A DNA stretch of 64,000 nt, from the NCBI RefSeq assembly GCF_019679435.2, contig NZ_CP139781.1, positions 4,249,753 to 4,313,752 on the forward strand, given 5' to 3'. Below are positions 27,944-36,427 of the stretch, in pieces (position 1 is the first letter of the stretch; every line of letters starts with the position of its first letter). The translations under genes were made by a program, and so were the position numbers. Origin of the DNA: Actomonas aquatica. Lineage in GTDB: Bacteria; Verrucomicrobiota; Verrucomicrobiia; Opitutales; Opitutaceae. The notes beneath the pieces are model-generated. The model was not told the DNA's origin, searched no databases, and saw only the letters and a program-made list of their open reading frames with translations.

Positions 27944-30751
27944 TTACGGGAGGCGGAGTTCGGTGCCGACGGGGAGGGCGCTGGGGTTGGGGATGGCGGC
28001 GCGGTTGAGGTTGAGGATGTCGCGCCAGCGCAGCGGGGTGCCGTAGTGCTGTTGGGAGATGCTCGAGAGGGTGTCGCCGGCCTGCACGGTGTGCGTGGCG
28101 GGGCTGGCCGCCGGGGCCGGGGTTGGGGCGCTGGCTACGGTCGGCGCGGTCGGTCGCGAGGGGGCGGCGCGGTCGATGACGGGCGCGGTCTGCGCGAGGG
28201 CGAGTTGGGTGCGCAGCTCGGCGACTTGGGCGGCGAGGGTGGCGGTCTGGTCCTGCGCCTGGCGGGCTTGTTCGCGGAGGTTGTTGTTCTCGGCGAGGAC
28301 CTGTTCGGCGGCGGCGAGTTCGGCGCGCAGGGTGGTAAGTTCGTCGGCGCGCGCGGCGGCGAGGGCCTGGGCGGCGGCGAGTTCGTCCTGGAGGGTGTTT
28401 TGCTCGGCCGAGGCGCTGGAGGTGGCGGCGGCGAGTTGGTCTTCGACCTGGGCGAGTTCAGCCGCGGCGGTGGCGCGGTCTTCTTCGGCCGCGGCGAGCT
28501 GGGGTTGGAGGGACTCGAGTTGCTCGCGCAGGGCGGCGATGGAGGTGTCGGCGGCGTCGGCGCGGGCGGAGGCTTCACCGAGTTCGCGGCGGGTGCGGGC
28601 GAGTTCGCGTTCCTGGGTGGAGAAGGCGCGGAGGCTGGCGTCGAGTTTGCTCTGCAGGTCGCGGAGCTCGGCGGGGTCGGCGCTGGGTTCGGCGGTCGCG
28701 CTGGCGACGGCGTCCTGGGCGCGGGCGAGTTGGCGGGAGGTGGTGGCGAGTTCGTCGCGGGCGCTGCTCAGATCGGTCTGGGTCGACGCGAGTTCGGTTT
28801 GGAGGGCGTCGCGTTGGGCGGTGACGGCCTCGAGTTCGGACCAAGCTTGGGCGAGTTCGTTGGCGACGTCCTTTTGGTCGGCGTTGCGGTTGGTGGTTTC
28901 CTGGGTGAGGCGGGCGAGTTCGGTGCGGGTGCGACCGAGGTCGGTGGTGAGTTCGTCGACGGACTGGCGGGCGGTGGAGAGCTGGGCGGTGGCGCGTTCG
29001 TGGGCGGCGCGGCTGGTGGTGAGGTCACGTTGGGCGGTGGCGAGTTCCGACTTGGTGGCCTGGAGTTGGGTGGCGAGATCGGTGGCGCGAGCGTCGGTGG
29101 CGTCGAGCTGGTCGCGGAGGGTTTGCTCGGTGTCGGACTGGCCGTTGGCGAGGCGGTCGAGCTGGCCGCGGAGCTGGGTGTTGGCGTCGCGGGCGGAGGC
29201 GAGTTGTGTAAGCAGATCCTGAATACGCGTGGTGGCGGCGGGCAGATCGGCGGCGGTATCCTGCGCGGCGGCGAGGTCGGACTCGAGGGCGGCGCGGGCT
29301 GCGCGGGCGGCGGCGAGGTCGGCGGTGGTGGCGGCGAGTTGCTGGCGCAGGGACTCGGTCTCGCGGGCGGCTTGAGCGACGTCGGTCTCGGCGTTGCCGG
29401 CGGTCGCCTGGGCGGTGGCGAGGTCGGCTTGGGTGGAGGCGAGTTGAGCTTGGGTGGACTCGAGTTCGTTGCGCGTGGCGGAGAGTTCGCCGAGGAGGGC
29501 GCTGATGCGGTCGGCGGCGTTGCCGAGGTCGGCTTGGGAGTCGGAGAGTTCGGCGACGCGGGCTTGGGCGTTGGCGAGTTGGGTGGCGAGGGATTGGCGC
29601 TCGGCCTGGATGGTGGCGACCTGTTCGCGCAGGGGCACGAGTTGGGACTCGGCGGTTTCGGCGGCGGCTTGGGCGTTGGCGAGTTCGCGGGTGGCTTCCT
29701 GATTTTGCGCCTGGAGTTGCTCGGCTTGGCGGCGGGCGGTGGCGACCTCGTTGAGCAGGTCGGAAATGCGGGAGGTGGCGGCGGTGAGGTTGGCGGAGGC
29801 GTCGGCGCGACCGGCGAGTTCGTTGCTGGTAGCGGAGAGTTCGGCTTGGAGGCGATCGGCGGTGGCTTGGCTCTCGGAGAGGTCGGCGCGGGCTTGGCGG
29901 AGCTGGGTCTGGGTGCGGGTGAGCTCGGTGGTGAGTTGATCGACGGCGTCGGACTGGTCGCGGGCGGAGGCGGATTCCTCGACGAGGCGGGTGTTGGATT
30001 GGGTGAGGCGGGCGTTGGCGGCGCGGAGGGTGGCGAGCTCGGTGGCGGCGGCGGTGGCTTCGGCGGCGAGGCGATCGCGTTCTTGGCGGAGGGCGGTCTC
30101 GGCGGGGGAGGGGCCGGCGGCGCGGAGGGTGGCGAGGTCGGCGGTGAGGCGTTCGATGTCGCGCTCGCGGGAGGCGAGGGCGGCTTCGGCGATGGCGGCG
30201 CGTTTGCGGAGTTCGGCAGTGGAGCCGGAGGAGGTGGCGCGGAGCTGGGCGAGCTCGGCTTGGGCGGTTTGGAGTTGGGCGGCGAGGGTGTCGCGTTCGT
30301 TGGCGAGGGAGGCGAGGGCCTGGTCGTCGGCGTCGAGGGGGACGGGGGTGAAGGCGGAGGAGCCGAAGGTGGCGGGGGTCTCGGGGGCGGCCGTGACGGT
30401 GACCGTGGGGGTGTCGGCGTTGAGCGGACGGGCGAGGCGAGCGCGGGCGGTGGTGAGTTCGGAGGCGGTGAGGCGCTCGGTCACGAGGGCGAGTTCGCGG
30501 GAGCGGGAACCGTTGGCGGCGGCGCGGGAGAGCCAGACGTAGGCTTCGACGAGGTCGTAGGCGGGCTCGCTGGCATCGGCGTAAATGAGGCCGAGGTTAT
30601 ATTGCGCGATGGCGTTGCCGTCCTGGGCTTTAGCGCGGAGGGAAGCGATGTCGGCCGGCGGCGTGGCGGCCGAAAGGGACGTGACGGAGAGCAGAGATGA
30701 AGCGAAGGCGAGCGCGGCGCACAGCAGGCTGCGGGAGAGTCGGGCGGTCAT
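27944..30751 (-). CDS. Exported long coiled-coil protein with N-terminal SEL1-like and C-terminal LysM domains
   Basis: A 935-residue protein: signal peptide (LLCAALAFASSLLSV, cleaved near SAA) and a single tetratricopeptide/SEL1-like repeat at about 45-85 (NAIAQYNLGLIYADA). From about 140 to 860 there is an Ala/Leu/Glu/Gln-rich region with heptad periodicity and no Pro, which predicts a very long coiled coil. A C-terminal LysM domain follows (VQAGDTLSSISQQHYG and WRDILNLNR). The LysM domain should bind peptidoglycan while the coil spans or organises the periplasm. The protein is downstream, on the same strand, of a small Pro/Ala-rich membrane protein gene. The reverse strand of the coil gives a long Gly-rich open frame that is an artefact. 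Confidence 0.85.
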   Translation of the reverse strand: MTARLSRSLLCAALAFASSLLSVTSLSAATPPADIASLRAKAQDGNAIAQYNLGLIYADASEPAYDLVEAYVWLSRAAANGSRSRELALVTERLTASELTTARARLARPLNADTPTVTVTAAPETPATFGSSAFTPVPLDADDQALASLANERDTLAAQLQTAQAELAQLRATSSGSTAELRKRAAIAEAALASRERDIERLTADLATLRAAGPSPAETALRQERDRLAAEATAAATELATLRAANARLTQSNTRLVEESASARDQSDAVDQLTTELTRTQTQLRQARADLSESQATADRLQAELSATSNELAGRADASANLTAATSRISDLLNEVATARRQAEQLQAQNQEATRELANAQAAAETAESQLVPLREQVATIQAERQSLATQLANAQARVAELSDSQADLGNAADRISALLGELSATRNELESTQAQLASTQADLATAQATAGNAETDVAQAARETESLRQQLAATTADLAAARAARAALESDLAAAQDTAADLPAATTRIQDLLTQLASARDANTQLRGQLDRLANGQSDTEQTLRDQLDATDARATDLATQLQATKSELATAQRDLTTSRAAHERATAQLSTARQSVDELTTDLGRTRTELARLTQETTNRNADQKDVANELAQAWSELEAVTAQRDALQTELASTQTDLSSARDELATTSRQLARAQDAVASATAEPSADPAELRDLQSKLDASLRAFSTQERELARTRRELGEASARADAADTSIAALREQLESLQPQLAAAEEDRATAAAELAQVEDQLAAATSSASAEQNTLQDELAAAQALAAARADELTTLRAELAAAEQVLAENNNLREQARQAQDQTATLAAQVAELRTQLALAQTAPVIDRAAPSRPTAPTVASAPTPAPAASPATHTVQAGDTLSSISQQHYGTPLRWRDILNLNRAAIPNPSALPVGTELRLP

Positions 30752-30821
30752 TTGGGGGCGGAGCTTGGGCAGGTGAGGGGCGAATGCAAAGCGGTAAGGG
30801 GGCCGAAGCGTCGAAGTCGCG

Positions 30822-31286
30822 TCAGGGCGTGGGGGCGGGTTGGGGGGAAGGCGTGGGCGCAGGGGCGTCGGGGTGGTTGGCGGAGGGTGGGGCTTCGAGC
30901 TCCTCGAGGGCGGCCTGCATCTCGGCGAGGTCGGCCTGGAGTTGGGGGTCGTTGGTCGAGTCGATGATGACGGCTTGGCCGGAGGAGAAGTCGATGGTGG
31001 TGCCGTCTTGGATGATGATAGGGTCGGAGGCGGAAGTGGATGCGGTGGATGCGGTGGATGCGGCGGATGTGGCGGCCGGAGCGGGGGCGGGGGCAGGGGA
31101 CGGTGTGGCGATGATGGGTGACGGTGCGGGTGTCGGCACCGTTGAGGGGGCGTGGGTGGGGCTGGCGCTGGTCGTATGGTGGGGCGCGGTGACCGGTTGG
31201 GCGCGGCGGGTGTGTTTAAAACGCAGCACGGCGGCGAGGACGATGAGGAGAAGGGTGATCCAGAGGAGCGGTCGGCTCAGTTTCAT
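30822..31286 (-). CDS. Small membrane protein with Pro/Ala-rich tail
   Basis: A 154-residue frame starting MKLSRPLLWITLLLIVLAAV, one N-terminal membrane helix followed by basic residues (RFKHTRRAQ). Next come a long Pro/Ala/Thr/Ser-rich linker (APSTVPTPAPSP), a short STASTASTSAS repeat and a more structured acidic segment (IIIQDGTTIDFSSGQAVII, then LQADLAEMQAALEELE, a likely short coil). No known domain is recognised. It is 70 bp upstream of the coiled-coil LysM gene on the same strand and may work with it at the cell envelope. Confidence 0.55.
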   Translation of the reverse strand: MKLSRPLLWITLLLIVLAAVLRFKHTRRAQPVTAPHHTTSASPTHAPSTVPTPAPSPIIATPSPAPAPAPAATSAASTASTASTSASDPIIIQDGTTIDFSSGQAVIIDSTNDPQLQADLAEMQAALEELEAPPSANHPDAPAPTPSPQPAPTP

Positions 31287-31403
31287 CGGCGGGGCAGTGT
31301 GACGGAGGTGAGGCGAATGTCGATGCGAGGGAGGCGGGCGGAAGGCGGATGGTTGCGAATGGGAGTTGCGCGCAGGTGGGCACGGTCCGTTGGTTTACGT
31401 TTG

Positions 31404-32762
31404 ATGTCGTCCTATGTCCAAGAAGCGAAGCGCACGCTGGGGTTGGCCGGCCCCATCATCGTGGGGCAGGTCAGCCAGATGCTGATGAGCGTCACCGATG
31501 CGGTGATGATCGGGCGCGTGGGCAAGGAGGCGTTGGCGGCGTCGGCGTTCGCCGGGAGTATTTGGGGCGTGTTTTTTGTGATGGGGATCGGGTTGCTGAT
31601 CCCGGTGGCGGTCAAGGTGTCGGAGTCGCATGGCGGGGGAGACGAGACGCAGACGGCGGAGTGGTTGAAGCACGGTGTGGTGACCGGTCTGGCGGCGGGG
31701 CTGCTGGGTATGGGGGCGATGCTGGGTCTGCGGCCGATGTTGCATCTGTTTAATCAGCCGCCGGAGGTGCTGGCGCTGGTGCCGCCGTATTACGCGCTGA
31801 TCGCGGTGTCGTTGGTGCCGACCTTGGGCTTCCAGGTGCTGCGGCAGTTTGCGGAGTCGTTGGAGCGGCCGGTGATGCCGATGGTGTTTATGCTGGTTGG
31901 GGTGGTCCTGAATGTGGGGCTCAACTGGGTGTTCATTTACGGGCGGCTGGGGGCGCCGGCAATGGGGCTGACGGGGGCGGGGTGGGCGACGTTGATCTCG
32001 CGCACCTTGGGCGTGGTGGCGATCTGGTGGTGGGTGAGCCGGGCGACGCATTTTCAAGCGGCGTGGCCGACGCGCTGGTGGGGCGGTTATGCGTGGGAAC
32101 GGGTGCGGAGTTTGCTCGGGTTGGGGGTGCCGATCTCGTTCAGTTTGTTGTTTGAGTCGGGCGCGTTTGGTCTGGCGGCGATCATGATGGGTTGGCTGGG
32201 GGCGACGCAGCTGGCGGCGCACCAGATCGCGATCAGTTGTGCGGCGTTTACGTTCATGTTCCCGCTGGGGCTTTCGATGGCGGTGAGCATGCGGGTGAGT
32301 CGGGCGCTGGGGGCGAAACGGTTTGAGGCGCTGCGGCCGATCGCGGGCAGTGCGCAGGTCATGTCGGGGCTCGTGATGGGGACCTTTGCGCTGCTGTTTG
32401 CGGTGGGCGGCGACTGGCTGGCGGCGCAGTTTGTGCCGGAGCGCGAAGTGATCGTGCTGGCGGCGTCGTTGCTGGTGGTGGCGGCGGTGTTTCAGCTCGC
32501 GGATGGCGCACAGGTAGTCGCGGCCGCGGCGCTGCGCGGCCTGAGTGACGTGGTGGTGCCGACGGCGATCACGGCGCTGGCGTATTGGGGCCTGGCGCTG
32601 CCGTTGGGCTGGTGGCTGGGCACGCGCACCGGGTGGGGCGCGCAAGGCATTTGGGTCGGCCTAGCGTCGGGCCTGGTGTTTGCGGCCGTGGCGCTCAACT
32701 GGCGCTTCCTGCGGCGGACGCGAGCCGAGCGGCTGGCGAGGCTCGTGGGGGCTGGGAGCTAG
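31404..32762 (+). CDS. MATE-family efflux transporter
   Basis: A 452-residue membrane protein with about twelve helices. The MATE N-terminal block LAGPIIVGQVSQMLMSVTDAVMIG lies at residues 15-38, and its second-half counterpart is LGVPISFSLLFESGAFGLA near residue 240. VGVVLNVGLNWVFIYG is also typical. MATE pumps export cationic or multidrug compounds with Na+ or H+. The ATG at 31404 fits the family N-terminus; the frame is open upstream but that part is antisense to the neighbouring gene. Confidence 0.93.
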   Translation: MSSYVQEAKRTLGLAGPIIVGQVSQMLMSVTDAVMIGRVGKEALAASAFAGSIWGVFFVMGIGLLIPVAVKVSESHGGGDETQTAEWLKHGVVTGLAAGLLGMGAMLGLRPMLHLFNQPPEVLALVPPYYALIAVSLVPTLGFQVLRQFAESLERPVMPMVFMLVGVVLNVGLNWVFIYGRLGAPAMGLTGAGWATLISRTLGVVAIWWWVSRATHFQAAWPTRWWGGYAWERVRSLLGLGVPISFSLLFESGAFGLAAIMMGWLGATQLAAHQIAISCAAFTFMFPLGLSMAVSMRVSRALGAKRFEALRPIAGSAQVMSGLVMGTFALLFAVGGDWLAAQFVPEREVIVLAASLLVVAAVFQLADGAQVVAAAALRGLSDVVVPTAITALAYWGLALPLGWWLGTRTGWGAQGIWVGLASGLVFAAVALNWRFLRRTRAERLARLVGAGS

Positions 32763-32845
32763 GGGCTGGATTACTAGGTGCTGGGGACTGGGGGCTGGAT
32801 GCTGGGGACTGGGTTTCTGGGGGCTGGATGCTAGGGACTGGAGGT
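32757..32845. repeat. Short G-rich degenerate direct repeats
   Basis: GGGGCTGGAT-, GGGGACTGG- and GCTAGGGAC-type units of about 10-20 bp are repeated in tandem right after the MATE stop. A related block is at 35046-35115 (GGTGCTGGTGGCTGGTAGCT-like). No gene is seen. Confidence 0.6.
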
Positions 32846-32853
32846 CGGCGCTG

Positions 32854-33080
32854 TGTCACCTAATGGGTGACGCGGTCGTTCGTAGTCTATAAGCGCAAGA
32901 TATTACCCTGTAGTGAGATAAAAATTAGTTTAGACTAATTTTGTCACCTGATGGGTGACAAGTTGGTTGAGGCGGGACCACCGGACGGTGGGGGGGGCGG
33001 TGGTGGCGTCGGCCGAGATTCGAGAATTAGCCTAGGCTAATTGTGTCACCTATTGGGTGACAAGTTGGTTGAGGCGGGAC
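32854..33080. repeat. Duplicated double-hairpin block at the 3' side of the DUF167 gene
   Basis: Two copies, 102 bp apart, of an AT-rich palindrome followed by a GTCACC hairpin and the tail ACAAGTTGGTTGAGGCGGGA. Copy A: AAAATTAGT (32921-32929) with ACTAATTTT (32934-32942), then TTGTCACC (32941-32948) with GGTGACAA (32954-32961). Copy B: the perfect palindrome AATTAGCCTAGGCTAATT (33025-33042), then TGTCACC (33044-33050) with GGTGACA (33056-33062). Copy B overlaps the end of the DUF167 gene, so copy A carries a dead duplicate of its last codons. A lone GTCACC hairpin is at 32855-32871. They may act as terminators or as repeat elements. Confidence 0.75.
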
Positions 33081-33337
33081 TGGAGGTCGGTGGGGGTGAG
33101 GGTGGCGATGGCGACGCGTTTTTGGCGGGCGCTGGCGCCGGTGGCCAGGGTGACCGAGCCTTTGGGTAGTTCGAGGACCTCGGCGAGGAAACGACAGAGT
33201 TCGGCATTGGCTTTGCCGTCCACGGGCGGGGCCTTGAGCTTCACTTTGAGCGCGTCACCGAGCCAGCCGACGAGCTCGCTGCGGGCGGCGTTGGGGACGG
33301 CTTTGATGGCGAGCTGGGCGGAAGGGCTGGGAGGCAC
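33050..33337 (-). CDS. DUF167 (YggU) family protein
   Basis: A 95-residue protein with the YggU/DUF167 pattern: LAIKAVPNAARSELVGW at the start, VKLKAPPVDGKANAELCRFL in the middle, and KGSVTLATGASARQKRV near the end. The function of the family is unknown. The last residues (RLNQLVTQ) and stop are encoded within a duplicated hairpin element, and a silent copy of this tail lies 102 bp downstream. Confidence 0.92.
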   Translation of the reverse strand: MPPSPSAQLAIKAVPNAARSELVGWLGDALKVKLKAPPVDGKANAELCRFLAEVLELPKGSVTLATGASARQKRVAIATLTPTDLQSRLNQLVTQ

Positions 33338-33464
33338 GGCGATTTGGACACAGAGGGCGCAGAGGAGACACAGAGGACTCGGAGCGATCAGGGCGGGGAG
33401 GGCTGAAATGCTGGAGAGGGAGGGTTGGCGGAGAGGCCGGGGGGACCGGGGTCGGCGACCCCGG
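33338..33464. repeat. Repeat elements between DUF167 and PLP genes
   Basis: A GACACAGAGG-type direct repeat occupies about 33346-33380. A hairpin with arms CCGGGGTC (33446-33453) and GACCCCGG (33457-33464), loop GGC, is followed by CTACAG. The hairpin is nearly identical, in arms and tail, to the one at 15277-15295 (there in the opposite orientation). Confidence 0.65.
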
Positions 33465-34991
33465 CTACAGCTGTGGTGTGTTTGGGGTTTTCGGGAGGGC
33501 GGCGTCTAGGGTGGCTAGGATGTCTTCCACGGGTTCGGTGCCGATGGAGAGGCGGAGGAGGTGGGGGTCGATGCCGGCGGCGGCGAGTTCGGCGCGGCCA
33601 CTTTCGGTCGTCACGAGGTCGTAGTGCGCGAGGTAGATGAAGGGGCAGATGAGGGTGGTCTCCATGCCGAAGCTGGGGCCTTTGGCGAGGTGGAGCCGGT
33701 CGTAGGTGGCGGCGAGGTCGCCGTGCACGGTGAAGCTGATGATGCTGCCGAGGTGCTCGGGGCTGCGCGCGATTTGGAGGTAGTTGGCGCGGGAGTCGGG
33801 GTGGAGCGACCAATAAACATCTTTCACGCCGGGGTGGGCGCGGAGGTAGTCGATTACGGCGGCGGCGTTGGTGTTGGTGCGCGCGATGATGGCGGGGTAG
33901 TCGGCGATCTGCGCGGCGAGGCGGCGGAGGTCGCGTTGGTAAATGGGATCGCTGCGGCGTTCGATGCGGGCGCGGAGCCAATCGGCGTCGGGGCCGGTGG
34001 GGTTGATGATGGTGGCGCCGGCGATGAGGTCGCCCTCGGGGGCGGTGTATTTGGTGAGGCTGTTCACCACGACGTCGGCGTGGGGGAGGACGGTGACGTT
34101 GAGCGGTGAGACGAGGGTGGGGTCGATGAGCAGGCGGCCGCCGGCGGCGTGGGTGAGTTGACGGAGGGCGGGGAGGTCGGCGGTCTGGACGAGGGGGTTG
34201 GTGGGGGCTTCGGTGACGATGCCGGCGAAGCGGTCGCCGGCGGCGGCGATGGCGGCTTCGATGGCGGGCAGGTCGGTGACGTTGTGCAGGGCAACGTAGT
34301 CGGCCGGGGTGGCGGTGAAGCGTTGGAGTTGGGCGATGGTGTCGAGGTAGAGCCAGCCGAGTTGGATCCAGACGGTGCGGCCGCGGGAAGCTTGGAGGTC
34401 GGCGAGGGCCGACCAGGCGGCGTGGATGGCGTTCATGCCCGAGGGGGCCAGAATGATGTCGCGGCGGGCGGTGCCGGGGTAGGCGGCGAGCAGGGTGTCG
34501 GTGACGGTCGCGAGGGCGGTATCGGCCGGGGCGAGGGTTTCGGGGTCGACGGAGGCGAGGGCGCCGCGGGCGGCGAGGCGGTCTTCGGCTTCGCGGGAGG
34601 AGAGGAAGCCGCCGGTGTTCTGGAGGTAAATTTTGGCGCGGCGGGCGAGGTCGCGGTCGGTGGGGTGGGCGATGCCGTGCAGGCCCTCGTGGTCAACGCG
34701 GATGGCGTGGGCGGAGCCGAGCTCGGCGAGCAGGGCATCGGCGGCACGGGCGGAGCAGGTGAGCCAGAGTTGGTGATCGGCGAGTTCGAGATCGGCGATG
34801 ACGACGGCGGCCAGTTGTCGGTTGTAGCTGTGGACGACGAAGCGGGGGTAGCCGGTGGTGAGGTGCTGGATGACGGCCGGGTCTTTTTCTTCGTAGCCGA
34901 TGACGTCCCGCATGGTGGGCAGGCTGCACGAGACCGCGTGGGGGCGATCGGGAATGGGCTGGCCGAGAGGGATGGGAGAAAAGGCAGGCAT
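33465..34991 (-). CDS. Cys/Met metabolism PLP-dependent enzyme (cystathionine gamma-synthase-like)
   Basis: A 508-residue fold-type I PLP enzyme. The lysine that binds PLP is in VVNSLTKYTAPEGD at residue 314. Upstream are APSGMNAIHAAWSALADLQ and VTEAPTNPLVQTADLPALRQ, the family blocks around the cofactor phosphate and ring. The N-terminal 120 residues are longer than in classic MetB. The subgroup joins a sulfhydrylated or acylated homoserine with a sulfur donor or cleaves such a product, so it may complement the metX-metW pair at 7-9 kb, though it is not next to it. The ATG at 34991 is preferred over a GTG at 35009. Confidence 0.82.
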   Translation of the reverse strand: MPAFSPIPLGQPIPDRPHAVSCSLPTMRDVIGYEEKDPAVIQHLTTGYPRFVVHSYNRQLAAVVIADLELADHQLWLTCSARAADALLAELGSAHAIRVDHEGLHGIAHPTDRDLARRAKIYLQNTGGFLSSREAEDRLAARGALASVDPETLAPADTALATVTDTLLAAYPGTARRDIILAPSGMNAIHAAWSALADLQASRGRTVWIQLGWLYLDTIAQLQRFTATPADYVALHNVTDLPAIEAAIAAAGDRFAGIVTEAPTNPLVQTADLPALRQLTHAAGGRLLIDPTLVSPLNVTVLPHADVVVNSLTKYTAPEGDLIAGATIINPTGPDADWLRARIERRSDPIYQRDLRRLAAQIADYPAIIARTNTNAAAVIDYLRAHPGVKDVYWSLHPDSRANYLQIARSPEHLGSIISFTVHGDLAATYDRLHLAKGPSFGMETTLICPFIYLAHYDLVTTESGRAELAAAGIDPHLLRLSIGTEPVEDILATLDAALPKTPNTPQL

Positions 34992-35278
34992 CGGAGGACG
35001 AAGGGTCACGATGCGGCTAACGGCCGGGCGGCGGCAAATCGCAAAATGGGGGTGCTGGGTGCTGGTTGCTAGGGGCTGGGTGCTGGTGGCTGGTGGCTGG
35101 TAGCTGGTAGCTGGGTGGCTGGGTGGTTGGGCCGAGGGGCATCCGCCTTCGCTCTGGGAGCTATGGCGGGCCGGGGAGGAGCGGCCGAGACGGCCGCTGC
35201 TACATCTTTGGCGTCTTTATCCTTATTCTGACGGCACGCAGGGCCGCTGCGGGGGCGGGGAGAAAGAGAAAGATTAGT
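34992..35278. repeat. Repeat-rich intergenic region
   Basis: A block of short G-rich repeats at 35046-35115, a hairpin GCGGCCG-AGA-CGGCCGC at 35181-35197 followed by CTGCTACA, and an AG-rich stretch near 35265. No gene is seen. Confidence 0.6.
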
Positions 35279-36304
35279 TTAGCGGGGGAAGCTTAGGGTG
35301 AGGGTTAAGCCTCGTTTGGGGCGGTTGTCTAAGGTCCAGGTGCCGCCGAGGGCTTGGGTGAGGTGTTCGCTGAGGCGGAGGCCGTAGCCGGTGGTCGCGG
35401 GGAGGGGGTCGGGGAGGCCCATGCCGTGGTCGGTGATGGTGATTTGGTAACCGTCGGTGGTCGGCGCGAGGGCGACGTCGATGGGTTCACTTTTCAGCGA
35501 ATAACGGCAGGCGTTGTCGACGAGTTCGGTGACGAGTTTGGCGAGGTATTCGCGGGGGACGGCGGCGGTGACGTCGGCGAGGTCCAGGCGGAGGTGCTCG
35601 GTGCGGTGGTGGCGGCGGGCGGCGTGTTCGGCGGCGTGGCGCACGAGGTCGGCGAGGGAGACGGCCGGGCCGGAGGCGGTGGGTTTGAGCTGACCGGACT
35701 CGAGGCGGGAAAAGAGGATGAAGTTCTCGAAGCGCCGGTTGAGGGTGTCGGCGGCGGCGAGGATGTTGCCGGCGAATTCCTTCACGTCGGCGGGGGGCAT
35801 GATCTGGGCGTCGACTTCGAGGACGGAGGCGCAGCCGACGATTTCGTGGAGGGGTTCAACGAGGTCGGGCGGGAGGAGGGCGTCGAGGTTGCGACGCAGG
35901 GTCTGGAGCTCGGCGGAGGCGGCGGCTTCGCGCTGGGCCTGACGCTTGAGGTGCTGGTCGACGGTGCGCAGGAGGGTGGCGTGTTCGACGGGTTTGGCGA
36001 GGTAGTCGTCGGCACCGAGGTCCATGCCTTTGCGCATGTCGGGCAGGTCGGCTTCGCCGGTCATGAGAATGACGGGGGTGTGTTCGAGGCCGGGGGACTG
36101 GCGGAGCTGGGCGAGTGCGGCGTGGCCGTCGAGGCCGGGCATGCGCACGTCGGAGACGATGAGGTCGGGCCGGTGGGCGCGGGCGAGGCGGACGCCTTGT
36201 TCGCCGTCGGCGGCGGTGATGACGCGGTGGCCTTCGCCGAGGAGGAGCTCTTCGAGCATGCCGCGCAGGTTTTCGTCGTCGTCGATGAGGAGGAGCGTGC
36301 TCAT
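35279..36304 (-). CDS. Response regulator fused to a degenerate histidine kinase
   Basis: A 341-residue two-domain protein. Residues 1-120 are a receiver with LLIDDDEN, phospho-Asp52 ([10 protein letters not shown]) and Lys104 (YLAKP). Residues 135-200 resemble a HisKA helical pair but read [10 protein letters not shown] where the family has LPHELRTPL, so Pro146 stands in place of the phospho-His. Residues 215-341 are an HATPase with N box ELVDNACRY (260-268), DHGMG (292-296) and GYGLRLS (306-312). The kinase core therefore looks able to bind ATP but unable to autophosphorylate in the usual way. The ATG at 36304 begins [10 protein letters not shown]; further upstream frame is unconserved. Confidence 0.85.
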   Translation of the reverse strand: MSTLLLIDDDENLRGMLEELLLGEGHRVITAADGEQGVRLARAHRPDLIVSDVRMPGLDGHAALAQLRQSPGLEHTPVILMTGEADLPDMRKGMDLGADDYLAKPVEHATLLRTVDQHLKRQAQREAAASAELQTLRRNLDALLPPDLVEPLHEIVGCASVLEVDAQIMPPADVKEFAGNILAAADTLNRRFENFILFSRLESGQLKPTASGPAVSLADLVRHAAEHAARRHHRTEHLRLDLADVTAAVPREYLAKLVTELVDNACRYSLKSEPIDVALAPTTDGYQITITDHGMGLPDPLPATTGYGLRLSEHLTQALGGTWTLDNRPKRGLTLTLSFPR

Positions 36305-36427
36305 GGGGAGGGGGGGGAGTGTGGGGAGCGAGGTGGCGGGGAGAAAGATAAAGATAAAGAGAAAGAAGAAAGAGCGGGTTGGCAGCCGGGGGTTGATTAT
36401 TGGCGGCGGGGCGTGAGCATGCGCGCG

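Noticed and set aside
27137..27945. CRISPR array
   Set aside because: The units are about 200 bp, without short repeats and unique spacers, and no cas gene is near.
28046..30700. Long Gly/Glu-rich open frame on the plus strand
   Set aside because: It is antisense to the coiled-coil LysM gene, which has a signal peptide and a recognisable domain.
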